This document shows positions 41,875 to 50,002 of a stretch of 64,000 bases of DNA, piece after piece. The first letter of the stretch is position 1; every line of letters starts with the position of its first letter. Source of the stretch: Humibacter sp049446075 (GTDB taxonomy: Bacteria > Actinomycetota > Actinomycetes > Actinomycetales > Microbacteriaceae); NCBI RefSeq assembly GCF_049446075.1, contig NZ_JBMSEB010000001.1, positions 1,674,001 to 1,738,000 of the forward strand, read 5' to 3'. The translations under genes were made by a program, and so were the position numbers. The notes beneath the pieces were generated by a model. It made no database searches and was not told the origin of the DNA. It saw only the letters and a program-made list of their open reading frames with translations.

Positions 41875-42978
41875 GTGCGCGCCGTCGTGCTCCGCGGCGC
41901 CCGGACTCCACCGCTGGTCGAAGACGTGGAACTCGCCGAGCCGAAACGAGGCGAGCTCGTCGTGCGCATCGAGGCGGCCGGTGTGTGCCACAGCGACTTC
42001 CACTACATGTCGGGCGAGCTCACGGCGCCGCTTCCGCTCGTTCTCGGTCACGAGGGGTGCGGCATCGTCGAGGAACTCGGCTCCGATTGCGACGGGCGAA
42101 TCGCGATTGGCGACCGCGTCGCGCTGCTGTGGCGACCGAGGTGCGGCAGGTGCGATGCATGTCTCTCTGGAAACCCCGCGCTGTGCGAGAAGGGTGCGGT
42201 GCAGGCATCCACGGGCGGCCTGCCTGACGGCACGAGCAGGCTCTCGCTCACCGACGGTTCGGAGTTGCATCACCTGATGGGTGTCTCGTGCTTCGCGGAG
42301 CGAGTCGTGGTGAGCGAGAGCGCCGTCGTGAAGGTGCCGGAGGGCGTTCCACCTGAGGTGGCTGCCATCTCCGCCTGCGCGGTGGTCACGGGCGTCGGTG
42401 CGGTTCTCAATGTCGTGGAGCACGCGGCCGGCGTCGGGATGCTCGTGGTCGGAGCAGGCGGCGTCGGACTCTCCAGCGTGATGGGTGCACGCCTCGTCGG
42501 CGCGAACCCGATCATCGTGGCCGATCTCGATCCGGCGAAACTGGCGCTCGCACGCGAACTCGGTGCCACGCACGTCATCGACAGCGGGAAGCACGACCTC
42601 GTCGAGGAGGTGGGGCGCATCACCGCCGGGACGGGAGTTCCATGGGTGATCGAGGCCGTTGGTAGGGCAGCGACCCTCGAGGCGGCGCTCGAGTGCGTGG
42701 CCGCGGGCGGCACCCTCGTCGCCATCGGTCTCGGATCCGCCGAGACCCGGTTCGCCGTTCCGCTCAACCGGCTGGTGCAGCGCCAGAAGCGCATCGTCGG
42801 CTCGCTGTACGGGTCGGCCAACCCACCGCTGGATCTTCCGCGCATCTTCGGCTTGTACCTGGCAGGGCGCCTGCCCCTCGACCGTCTCATCGGCGAGCGG
42901 ATGCCGCTGGAACGGGTGAACAACGCGTACGAGGCGCTGTTGGCCGGCTCGGTCGGCCGCGGCATCCTCGTACCCTGA
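41875..42978 (+). CDS. Zinc-dependent alcohol dehydrogenase
   Basis: A 367-residue medium-chain dehydrogenase. Catalytic zinc ligands are in AAGVCHSDFHYM and VLGHEGCGIVEELG; the structural zinc loop CGRCDACLSGNPALC has four Cys. The Rossmann motif is GAGGVGLSSVMGA, with Asp-rich IVADLDPAKL favouring NAD. The C-terminus is complete. It starts with GTG one base after the GH5 stop, so both belong to one transcript. It may oxidise an alcohol or polyol from the same sugar source, but the substrate is unknown. Confidence 0.88.
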   Translation: MRAVVLRGARTPPLVEDVELAEPKRGELVVRIEAAGVCHSDFHYMSGELTAPLPLVLGHEGCGIVEELGSDCDGRIAIGDRVALLWRPRCGRCDACLSGNPALCEKGAVQASTGGLPDGTSRLSLTDGSELHHLMGVSCFAERVVVSESAVVKVPEGVPPEVAAISACAVVTGVGAVLNVVEHAAGVGMLVVGAGGVGLSSVMGARLVGANPIIVADLDPAKLALARELGATHVIDSGKHDLVEEVGRITAGTGVPWVIEAVGRAATLEAALECVAAGGTLVAIGLGSAETRFAVPLNRLVQRQKRIVGSLYGSANPPLDLPRIFGLYLAGRLPLDRLIGERMPLERVNNAYEALLAGSVGRGILVP

Positions 42979-42988
42979 CGGGCGCCGA

Positions 42989-43007
42989 CCGCCCGCAAGT
43001 CGGGCGG
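42989..43007 (+). terminator. Hairpin after the alcohol dehydrogenase
   Basis: A perfect 7-bp stem CCGCCCG-CAAGT-CGGGCGG starts 10 bp after the stop and is followed by GAAATAGG. It probably ends the GH5-dehydrogenase operon. Confidence 0.6.
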
Positions 43008-43055
43008 AAATAGGTACAACTGCCGTACGAATTGCGCGCGGCTCGAACAAATTAG

Positions 43056-43071
43056 GCAGACTGGAGTCTGC
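43056..43071. promoter_or_regulatory. 16-bp perfect palindrome upstream of the aldonate dehydratase
   Basis: GCAGACT-GG-AGTCTGC is a perfect dyad 67 bp before the dehydratase ATG and overlaps a possible -10 (TAGGCA, 43053-43058). Upstream lies GTAC-AACTGCC-GTAC (near 43014-43028). It is an operator candidate; the regulator is unknown. Confidence 0.5.
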
Positions 43072-43138
43072 GTCGCGGCCAGAACCGGCATCCCACGCGT
43101 CGCATCGAAGACACCCGCTGAAGCGAAGGAGCTTGTCC

Positions 43139-44854
43139 ATGACCCTGCGCAGCCAGGACTGGTACGGCGGAGAAGGCCGCGACCCATACATCCACAGAGC
43201 GTGGATGCGGCGCGGCATACCCGCGGATGCCTTCAACGGCCGCCGCCCGCAGATCGCGATCGCGAACACCGCGAGCGACCTCACGCCGTGCAACATCCAC
43301 CTGAACGAGGTGGCGGAGTACGTGAAGAACGGCGTGTACGAGGCGGGCGGCATTCCGCTCAACCTGCCGGTCGTCAGCCTCGGCGAGACGCTCGTGCGGC
43401 CCACCGCCATGCTCTGGCGCAACATGGCCGCCATGGCGATCGAGGAGATGCTGCGCGCAAACCCGGTGGATGCCGTCGTGCTGCTCGGCGGGTGCGACAA
43501 GACCATCCCCGCGCTGCTGATGGGCGCGGCATCCGTCGACATCCCGGCGGTCGTCGTGCCCGGTGGCCCCATGCTGAACGGACACTTCCGCGGAAAGCTG
43601 ATGGGCTGCGGCACCGGGGTCTGGCAGCTGAGCGAAGAGGTGCGGGCCGGCACGCTCAGCGAAGCGGAGTTCGAGCGGTCCGAGACGTCGATGATCCGCT
43701 CGAAGGGCCACTGCAACACCATGGGCACGGCTTCGACCATGGGAATCATGGCCGAGGCACTGGGTATGACGATCCCGGGCCTGGCCGGCACGCCGGCCGC
43801 CGACTCGCGTCTTCTGGAGGCCGCGCACGCGACCGGACGCCTGGCCGTCGAGCTCGTCGCGGAGGACCGCCGCATCTCTCAGGTCATCACGAAGGAGTCG
43901 TTCCACAACGCGATCGTCGCCTTGGCCGCGGTGGGCGGCTCGACCAATGCGGTCGTGCACCTGCTCGCCATCGCCGGCCGGCTGGGCATCGAGCTCACGC
44001 TCGACGACTTCGACCGCATCGGCGCCGACGTACCGCTGCTGGTCAACCTGCAGCCGGCGGGCGAATACCTGATGGAGGATCTGTTCCGCGCCGGCGGTGT
44101 GCTCGCGGTCTTCGACCAGGTGAAAGACCTGTTCGACCCCAATGCCCAGACCGTGATGGGAGCACCGCTCGTGGACTTCCTCGGCGCCCATCCCGTGTGG
44201 GACCGTGATGTGATCTCGCTGCGCGAGGACCCGCTGCAGGATGCCGCAGGCATCGCGGTGCTGCGCGGCAACCTCGCCACCCGCGGCGCCATCATCAAGC
44301 CGGCGGCGGCAACAGCCGAGCTGCTCGTGCACAGGGGCAAGGCGGTGGTGTTCGACTCGATCGAGGACTTCCACGCCCGCATCGACGACCCTGATCTGGA
44401 TGTCGACGCCGACTCGGTGCTCGTGCTGCGCGGATGCGGGCCGAAGGGCTACCCGGGAATGCCCGAGGTCGCCAACCTGCCGCTCCCGCCCAAGCTGCTG
44501 CAGCAGGGCGTGCGCGACATGGTGCGCGTGTGCGACGGACGGATGTCGGGCACCGCGTACGGCACCGTGGTGCTGCACGTTGCACCCGAGGCCGCGGCAG
44601 GCGGCACGCTCGCACTCGTGCGCGACGGCGACATCATCTCGCTCGACGTTCCGAACCGGCGCATCGAGCTCGAGGTCAGCGATGAGGAACTCGCACTGCG
44701 CAAGCCTCCGTTCCGCGAGACGGGAGCGTTCGCGAAGGCCGACCGCGGCTGGCAGAAGCTCTACATCGAGCACGTTCAGGGCGCAGACACCGGGGCCGAC
44801 CTCGACTTCCTGATCGGATCGAGCGGCTCGCTCGTGACGCGCGAATCGCACTGA
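43139..44854 (+). CDS. IlvD/EDD-family sugar-acid (pentonate) dehydratase
   Basis: A 571-residue Fe-S-dependent dehydratase. The three cluster cysteines are visible in SDLTPCNIHLNE, LLGGCDKTIPALLMGA and SKGHCNTMGTASTM, and the C-terminal domain has CGPKGYPGMPEVANL and DGRMSGTAYGTVVLH. It resembles L-arabinonate/D-xylonate dehydratases more than the branched-chain enzyme IlvD. Together with FAH and aldehyde dehydrogenase genes downstream it would convert a pentonate to a 2-keto-3-deoxy-pentonate. ATG 43139 is chosen because GGAG lies 7 nt upstream; TTG 43133 is not needed. Confidence 0.87.
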   Translation: MTLRSQDWYGGEGRDPYIHRAWMRRGIPADAFNGRRPQIAIANTASDLTPCNIHLNEVAEYVKNGVYEAGGIPLNLPVVSLGETLVRPTAMLWRNMAAMAIEEMLRANPVDAVVLLGGCDKTIPALLMGAASVDIPAVVVPGGPMLNGHFRGKLMGCGTGVWQLSEEVRAGTLSEAEFERSETSMIRSKGHCNTMGTASTMGIMAEALGMTIPGLAGTPAADSRLLEAAHATGRLAVELVAEDRRISQVITKESFHNAIVALAAVGGSTNAVVHLLAIAGRLGIELTLDDFDRIGADVPLLVNLQPAGEYLMEDLFRAGGVLAVFDQVKDLFDPNAQTVMGAPLVDFLGAHPVWDRDVISLREDPLQDAAGIAVLRGNLATRGAIIKPAAATAELLVHRGKAVVFDSIEDFHARIDDPDLDVDADSVLVLRGCGPKGYPGMPEVANLPLPPKLLQQGVRDMVRVCDGRMSGTAYGTVVLHVAPEAAAGGTLALVRDGDIISLDVPNRRIELEVSDEELALRKPPFRETGAFAKADRGWQKLYIEHVQGADTGADLDFLIGSSGSLVTRESH

Positions 44855-44866
44855 CGCCGGCTCTCC

Positions 44867-44978
44867 GCGGGTTGAGTAGCGGGCCAACGGCCCGCGTATC
44901 GAAACCAAGACCTGGAACCCAACGGAGCACACACCCACCCCGGCAGGTTTCGATACGCGCCTGCGGCGCTACTCAACC
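44867..44978. repeat. REP-like element with GGTTGAGTAGC arms
   Basis: The left arm GCGGGTTGAGTAGC...GTATCGAAACC (44867-44906) contains its own hairpin GCGGGCC-AAC-GGCCCGC. The right arm GGTTTCGATACGCGC...GCTACTCAACC (44946-44978) is its inverse with GCGCC-TGC-GGCGC. A partial third arm, GCGGCGCCACTCAACC, ends near 45012. The element fills the gap between two genes of one pathway. Confidence 0.85.
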
Positions 44979-45048
44979 AGCGACGCTCACCAACGTGCGG
45001 CGCCACTCAACCAGCGATACAGCGGTCAGCCGCACGAAAGGACGCAAC

Positions 45049-45918
45049 ATGAACGACACGACGAACCGCGCGCCGCTCGCGCTCGCACGGGTGCGGTCCG
45101 GCAAAGACACGATCTGGGCGGTGCGCTCGGGCGACGCCTATGGGCCGCTGGGGACCACCCTCTCCGAACTGCTCGGGCTGTCGCGCGACGAGGCCCGCGC
45201 AAGGATCGAGCGAGCAGCAGAGCAGGCCGCCGATGGAGGCATCCCCGTGGAGGCCGTTCTGGCGCCGGTCGACCCTGCGCAGGAGGTGTGGGCGGCAGGC
45301 GTGACCTACCTGCGCAGCCGCGACGGCCGCATGGAGGAAGCCACCGACGGCACACCGTACGACCGGGTGTATGTCGCGGAGCGGCCCGAGCTGTTCTTCA
45401 AGGCGACCGGCCGACGCGTCGTGGCGCACGGCGAACCCGTCGGGGTGCGGGCCGACTCAGGCTGGGATGCGCCGGAGCCCGAACTCGGCATCGTGCTCGA
45501 CGCACACGGCGAGATCTTCGGATTCGTGCCGGGCAACGACGCGAGCAGCCGTTCCATCGAGGGCGAGAACCTGCTGTACCTGCCGCAGGCCAAGGTTTAC
45601 ACGGCATCCTGCGCACTCGGTCCAGAGATCGTGCCGTCCTGGCTGACGCAGCAGCCGTTCGACATCGGCATGACCATCACGCGAGCCGGCGAGACGGTGT
45701 TCCAGAGCAGCACCTCGACGGATGCCATGGCCCGCTCGCTCACGGACCTCGCCGACTGGCTCTTCCGCGGCCTCGACTTTCCGGAAGGCACCATCGTGCT
45801 GACGGGAACCGGCATCGTGCCAGGCGCGGACTTCACGCTCACGCCGGGCGACGAGGTCACCATCGACATCGCGGGCGTCGGCACACTCAGCAATCCCGTG
45901 ATCGGGGTCGGCCGCTGA
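45049..45918 (+). CDS. FAH-family 2-keto-3-deoxy-pentonate dehydratase-like enzyme
   Basis: A 289-residue fumarylacetoacetase-superfamily enzyme. VWAAGVTYLRSRDGRMEE, FFKATGRRVVAHGEPVGVR, APEPELGIVLDAHGEIFGF (metal-binding Glu/Asp), GNDASSRSIEGENLLYLPQAKVYTASCALGP and GTIVLTGTGIVPGADFTL match the branch containing 2-keto-3-deoxy-D-arabinonate dehydratase. Sandwiched between an aldonate dehydratase and an aldehyde dehydrogenase, it would yield 2-oxoglutarate semialdehyde. ATG 45049 follows AAAGGA at 7 nt. Aldolase-type or other hydrolase activity is not excluded. Confidence 0.82.
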   Translation: MNDTTNRAPLALARVRSGKDTIWAVRSGDAYGPLGTTLSELLGLSRDEARARIERAAEQAADGGIPVEAVLAPVDPAQEVWAAGVTYLRSRDGRMEEATDGTPYDRVYVAERPELFFKATGRRVVAHGEPVGVRADSGWDAPEPELGIVLDAHGEIFGFVPGNDASSRSIEGENLLYLPQAKVYTASCALGPEIVPSWLTQQPFDIGMTITRAGETVFQSSTSTDAMARSLTDLADWLFRGLDFPEGTIVLTGTGIVPGADFTLTPGDEVTIDIAGVGTLSNPVIGVGR

Positions 45919-45994
45919 GACGCGCCGAGTGCGCGACAATGTACAACCAGCAAACGCTTTCTCAGGACGCGCGAGAACCGGTGAAGGAGACACG

Positions 45995-47476
45995 ATGAGC
46001 GACAGCACCACCGACATCCGAGAGGACACCGACCTCGATTCGGTGATGAGAACGGCCGCCGAGGCTGCACCGGTGCTTGCCGCAACGACCCCGTCCGAGC
46101 GTGCCGGCTGGCTTCATGCGATCGCGGATGCGCTCGACGCCGACGCAGCCTCCCTCGTTCCGCTCGCGATGCGCGAGAGCCACCTGCTCGAACAGCGTCT
46201 GAAGGGGGAGCTCGTGCGCACCACGTTCCAGCTGCGGCTCTTCGCCGAGCACATCGAGCGGGGCGCTTACCTCGAGGCCACCGTCGATCACGCCGATCCG
46301 GCATGGGGCATGGGGCCCCGCCCCGACCTGCGCCGCGTGCTGCGCCCGCTCGGACCGGCAGCCGTGTACGCCGCGAGTAACTTCCCGTTCGCGTTCTCTG
46401 TGGCCGGCGGCGACACCGCCGCCGCGATCGCCGCCGGATGCCCCGTCGTCGTCAAGGCGCACCCCGCGCACCCCGAGCTGTCGCGCGCGGTGGCGACGCA
46501 CGTGAGCGCCGCACTCAAGGCCTCCGGCGCTCCCGATGGGGCGTTCGCACTCGTCGAGGGCCTGGAGACCGGCCGTGATCTCGTGCTGCACCCGGAGACC
46601 ACCGTGGCGACGTTCACCGGATCGCTTCGGGGCGGCCGCGCCCTTTTCGACCTCGCAGCATCGCGCCCGACCCCCATCCCGTTCTACGGCGAGCTGGGCA
46701 GCGTGAACCCCGTGTTCGTGACGCAGGCCGGGGCATCCGCCAGGGCCGACGAGATCGCGACCGGGTTCGCCGGCTCCATGACGTTGGGCGTCGGCCAGTT
46801 CTGCACGAAGCCGGGCGTGCTGCTCGTTCCCGCAGGAGCTGGGCTCGAGGAGCTCGTCGTCGACGCGGTGCGCGCCACCTCCGGCGGGGAGATGCTGGAC
46901 GAAAAGATCCACAAGGGGTTCTTCGACAGTCTCGGCTCGCTTGCCGATCGCGACGACGTCGAGCTGCTCGCCGGAGATCCCACGCGTGCCGACGTCCCCA
47001 CACCGACCCTTTACGGCACGGATGCCGCGGCCCTGCTCGCCCATCCGCATGAGTTGCTCGAGGAGCATTTCGGCCCGGCCGCGCTGCTCGTACGGTACGG
47101 GTCCCCTGACGAGGCGCTCGCGGTCGCCCGGGCGCTGGAGGGCCAGTTGACCGCCACCGTGCAGGGCGCAGACGACGACCAGGATGCGGCGGCGCTCGTC
47201 TCCGTGCTCGCGGACAAGGCGGGCCGCGTGCTCTACAACGGCTGGCCTACGGGTGTTTCGGTGACGTATGCGCAGCAGCACGGCGGACCCTACCCGGCAA
47301 CCACCGCACCGCACTTCACGTCGGTCGGCACGGCATCCATCGCGCGGTTCCTGCGTCCGGTCGCCTACCAGGACGTGCCGGATGCCGCGCTGCCGCCGGC
47401 GCTCCAGGAGGCCAACCCGTGGCGACTGCCTCGGCTGGTCGACGGCGCGCCTGTCCCTGCGCCGTCAGGGGAGTAG
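45995..47476 (+). CDS. 2-Oxoglutarate-semialdehyde dehydrogenase (NAD(P)-dependent ALDH)
   Basis: A 493-residue aldehyde dehydrogenase. Cofactor block AAVYAASNFPFAFSVAGGDTAAAIAAGCPVVVKAHP (NFPFAF pattern with Lys), TFTGSLRGGRALF, general-base Glu in PFYGELGSVNPVFV, nucleophile Cys in LGVGQFCTKPG, and EEHFGPAALLV. The NFPFAFSVAGGD and QFCTKPG variants are those of ketoglutarate-semialdehyde dehydrogenases. It closes the route pentose to 2-oxoglutarate. ATG 45995 has GAAGGAG five bases upstream. Confidence 0.88.
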   Translation: MSDSTTDIREDTDLDSVMRTAAEAAPVLAATTPSERAGWLHAIADALDADAASLVPLAMRESHLLEQRLKGELVRTTFQLRLFAEHIERGAYLEATVDHADPAWGMGPRPDLRRVLRPLGPAAVYAASNFPFAFSVAGGDTAAAIAAGCPVVVKAHPAHPELSRAVATHVSAALKASGAPDGAFALVEGLETGRDLVLHPETTVATFTGSLRGGRALFDLAASRPTPIPFYGELGSVNPVFVTQAGASARADEIATGFAGSMTLGVGQFCTKPGVLLVPAGAGLEELVVDAVRATSGGEMLDEKIHKGFFDSLGSLADRDDVELLAGDPTRADVPTPTLYGTDAAALLAHPHELLEEHFGPAALLVRYGSPDEALAVARALEGQLTATVQGADDDQDAAALVSVLADKAGRVLYNGWPTGVSVTYAQQHGGPYPATTAPHFTSVGTASIARFLRPVAYQDVPDAALPPALQEANPWRLPRLVDGAPVPAPSGE

Positions 47477-47567
47477 GTGCTGGCGCACTCGTCGGCGGTC
47501 GTGGTCGAGTCCCGGTTCGTCGACCGCTGACCTTGCCGGGCTGGCGCGCTGGCCGGTCCGTGCATCG

Positions 47568-48401
47568 TCACTGCCATCCGCCGTCGACGACCCAGGTCTG
47601 GCCCGTGCACAGTCTGGAGTCCTCGGCGGCGAGCCACAGCACCATGCGCGCGACGTCGGCGGGGTACAGCAGCTCCGGCAATGCCTGCATGCGGTAGATG
47701 TGCTGCTTCTCCGCCTCCCCCACCCACTTGTCCAGCTGCCTGGCCGTCATGATCCAGCCGGGGATGACGCAATTGACCCGGATTCCGAAGGCGCCGAACT
47801 CTCTGGCCAGTGTTCTCGTGAGGCCCTCGATGCCGGCTTTCGCGGCTATGTAGACGGGTAGGTCCCTCAGGTCGATGTGCGCACTGATCGACCCGAGGTT
47901 GATGATCGAGCCCCGCCCGGCATCCTTCATGCCCTGCACGACGGCCTGTGCTGCGAAGAAGTGGTGCCGGATGTTCACGTCCATGCGGTCGTCCCATAGG
48001 TCGACGTCGACGTCGTCGACCCGGTGCCTCGTGTCGTTCGCGGCGTTGTTGACGAGCACCGTCACCGGACCGAACCTCTCCGCGGCCGCGCGGATGCTCG
48101 CGGTGAGGCCGGGGATGTCGCGCACGTCCGCGTGCCGATACGACGGTTCAGGGTCTCCGCGCTCCACCACCTCATGGATCAGGGATGCCGCCGCGTCGTC
48201 GTCGAGATCGACGAACGACACGCTCGCACCCTGTGCCGCCAGTTGACTCACGAATTCGCGGCCCAGCCCGGATGCCCCGCCGCTCACGAATGCGTGCGCA
48301 CCCCGAAGCGATGGATAGTCGGCGAACTCGGCGGCGGGCGATCGCGCAGGCTTTGCCGAATCGAGGGTCACATCGCCCGCGTTCATCGGCGGAACAGGCA
48401 T
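47568..48401 (-). CDS. Sugar 1-dehydrogenase, SDR family (XylB-like)
   Basis: A 277-residue SDR strikingly like Caulobacter D-xylose dehydrogenase: YPSLRGAHAFVSGGASGLGREF (TGxxxGxG as SGGASGLG), VLVNNAANDTRHRVDDV, WDDRMDVNIRHHFFAAQAVVQGM, NLGSISAHIDLRDLPVYIAAKAGIEGLTRTLAREFG (Ser-Tyr-Lys) and a C-terminal SRLCTGQTWVVDGGWQ. It would oxidise the pentose at C1 to the lactone, step 1 of the pathway. ATG 48401 has AAGGAG five bases upstream. It is divergent from the LacI gene with strong promoter and operator signals between. Confidence 0.85.
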   Translation of the reverse strand: MPVPPMNAGDVTLDSAKPARSPAAEFADYPSLRGAHAFVSGGASGLGREFVSQLAAQGASVSFVDLDDDAAASLIHEVVERGDPEPSYRHADVRDIPGLTASIRAAAERFGPVTVLVNNAANDTRHRVDDVDVDLWDDRMDVNIRHHFFAAQAVVQGMKDAGRGSIINLGSISAHIDLRDLPVYIAAKAGIEGLTRTLAREFGAFGIRVNCVIPGWIMTARQLDKWVGEAEKQHIYRMQALPELLYPADVARMVLWLAAEDSRLCTGQTWVVDGGWQ

Positions 48402-48436
48402 CCTCGCTCCTTCGCGTGGCCTCTCGCGGTGTGCGT

Positions 48437-48529
48437 GAAGTTTTCTCCGCGCGCACGAAACGTCTCGTGAGCCCAGGGTAGGGGCGGGTGAGTGCATGGT
48501 CAACTTCACGAGCGACGCGAGAAACTTTC
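48437..48529. promoter_or_regulatory. LacI-type operator cluster between the sugar dehydrogenase and LacI genes
   Basis: Three candidate sites are seen: GAAGTTTTC (48437-48445), a CG-centred imperfect palindrome CACGAAACGTCTCGTG (48454-48469, 14 of 16 symmetric) covering the predicted start of the minus-strand transcript, and GAAACTTTC (48521-48529) in the -35 region of the lacI-like gene. The cognate repressor is probably the adjacent LacI protein. Confidence 0.6.
48475..48503 (-). promoter_or_regulatory. Promoter of the sugar dehydrogenase
   Basis: On the minus strand TTGACC (48503-48498), a 17-bp spacer and TACCCT (48480-48475) give a near-consensus promoter with start near 48468, inside the CACGAAACGTCTCGTG site. 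For the plus-strand regulator, TACAGT (48549-48554) ends 6 nt before its ATG, suggesting a leaderless transcript. Confidence 0.65.
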
Positions 48530-48560
48530 GTGGCGGCATCCCGTGGCATACAGTGTGCAC

Positions 48561-49592
48561 ATGTCTGATCGCGAGACCGCCGAGGTGCGCCCGTCGAGGG
48601 CGACGCTGGCCGAGGTGGCAGCGCTAGCGGAGGTCTCGGTCGCCACCGTGTCGAAGGTGCTGAACGGACGCACCGGAGTGTCGGACGAGACCCGCAGCCG
48701 GGTCGAAGCCCTGCTGAACGACCGCAACTACAACCGGCGCTCGACGCCGCAGGGCACGGCGCCGCTGATCGAGGTGCTGTGCTTCGAGATCGACAGCCCG
48801 TTCGGCGCGGCCGCCATCGCCAGCATCGAGCGCATCGCGAGGGAGCGACAGATCGGCATCGTGGTGTCCTCTGCAGAAGAAGACCACAGGCCGAATCCCG
48901 GATGGGTAGACGGCGTCCTGCGCAGACAGCCGCTCGGCGTCATCCTCGTCGCGTCCGAACTCGACCCGAAGGATGCCCAGCGGCTGCGCTCGCGCAGCAT
49001 CCCGATGGTCATGGTCGACCCGTACGGCGCCCCTGCGTCGGATGCCCCGTCGATCGGTTCGGCCGACTGGAACGGCGGCTTCCTGGCCACCCAGCACCTG
49101 ATCGACCTGGGCCATACCGACATCGCGATCATCACCGGTCCGGAGAACCAGATGGCGTCGACCGCACGCCTCTCGGGCTACCGGGCAGCCCTCGACGCGG
49201 CGCGCATCCCGGTGCGCCCCGAATACATCCGCCCCGGCCGTTTCCACCATCACGACGGCTACGTCGGCGGCACCGAGTTGCTGACTGCTGCGCATCCGCC
49301 CACCGCGATCTTCGCCTCTTCCGACCTCCACGCCCTCGGCGTCTACGAGGCCGCTCGTTCGCTCGGCATCTCCATACCGGGCGACCTCTCGGTCGTCGGA
49401 TACGACGACCTGGCCATAGCGAAATGGGCGGGACCGCCCTTGACCACCATTCGTGTACCGCTCGCCACGATGGCCGAGCAGGCCACGCATCTGGTCACGC
49501 GGTTGCGCGACGAGCCCGACCTCGCATTCAGCCGAGTCGAGCTCGCGACGTCGCTCGTCGTGAGAGAGAGTACGGCCGCGCCCAGGGCCTGA
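48561..49592 (+). CDS. LacI-family transcriptional regulator
   Basis: A 343-residue repressor. The N-terminal HTH and hinge (TLAEVAALAEVSVATVSKVLNGRTGVSDETRSRVEALL) are typical, followed by a periplasmic-binding-like sensor domain (FATQHLIDLGHTDIAIITG, AIFASSDLHALGVYEAA, GDLSVVGYDDLAIAKWAGPPLTTIRVPL). It lies between the pentose dehydrogenase and the ABC importer, and GAAA/TTTC boxes flank it on both sides, so it likely represses the whole pentose cluster until sugar is present. The ATG fits a leaderless transcript. Confidence 0.93.
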   Translation: MSDRETAEVRPSRATLAEVAALAEVSVATVSKVLNGRTGVSDETRSRVEALLNDRNYNRRSTPQGTAPLIEVLCFEIDSPFGAAAIASIERIARERQIGIVVSSAEEDHRPNPGWVDGVLRRQPLGVILVASELDPKDAQRLRSRSIPMVMVDPYGAPASDAPSIGSADWNGGFLATQHLIDLGHTDIAIITGPENQMASTARLSGYRAALDAARIPVRPEYIRPGRFHHHDGYVGGTELLTAAHPPTAIFASSDLHALGVYEAARSLGISIPGDLSVVGYDDLAIAKWAGPPLTTIRVPLATMAEQATHLVTRLRDEPDLAFSRVELATSLVVRESTAAPRA

Positions 49593-49783
49593 CGGCTCCT
49601 GCCCACCTCGTATGCAACGGCCGTCGGGCCGGGATTCCCTTGGCGCACCCCGATGAGCTGGCGCCCCCAGCCTTCGCCTGTGCTGCCCCAGTGCCTGCAC
49701 CTGGATGCACCTGCCCAGCCCGGCCCTCGTCGCCCTCGCCACCCGCCACGCTGCTCCGTTCCGAATGCACTCCAATCGATAAC

Positions 49784-49838
49784 GAAACTTTCTTGCGTAC
49801 ATGGAAAGCTTGACATGAAGTTTCGCGCGGAATAACGT
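49784..49838 (+). promoter_or_regulatory. Promoter and operators of the sugar ABC importer operon
   Basis: TTGACA (49810-49815), 17-bp spacer and TAACGT (49833-49838) are a near-consensus promoter. GAAGTTTC (49817-49824) lies in the spacer and GAAACTTTC (49784-49792) sits 18 bp upstream of the -35, so a repressor could block polymerase at two sites. The leader to the first gene is about 160 nt; 49593-49780 shows nothing else. Confidence 0.7.
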
Positions 49839-50002
49839 CATGCCGACAGCGGTATCCACCCGCTGCTGCAGCGAGAACAACGGCGTCCATGCGCGAACCT
49901 CTGACCAGGCGAACGGCGGCCGCCGATCCCGAACGCCGCGATTCCACGGATCCCGGCTCCCACTCGGATACGACGCCGTATCCGCAACCGAAGAGGATCA
50001 CA

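Noticed and set aside
41788..44938. Two long minus-strand frames of over 600 codons opposite the alcohol dehydrogenase and dehydratase
   Set aside because: No recognisable motifs, no ribosome binding sites, and they lie antisense to well-supported genes.
45919..45994. A separate promoter and operator before the semialdehyde dehydrogenase
   Set aside because: The 76-bp gap has a clear ribosome binding site but no convincing -35/-10 pair; co-transcription with the FAH gene is simpler.
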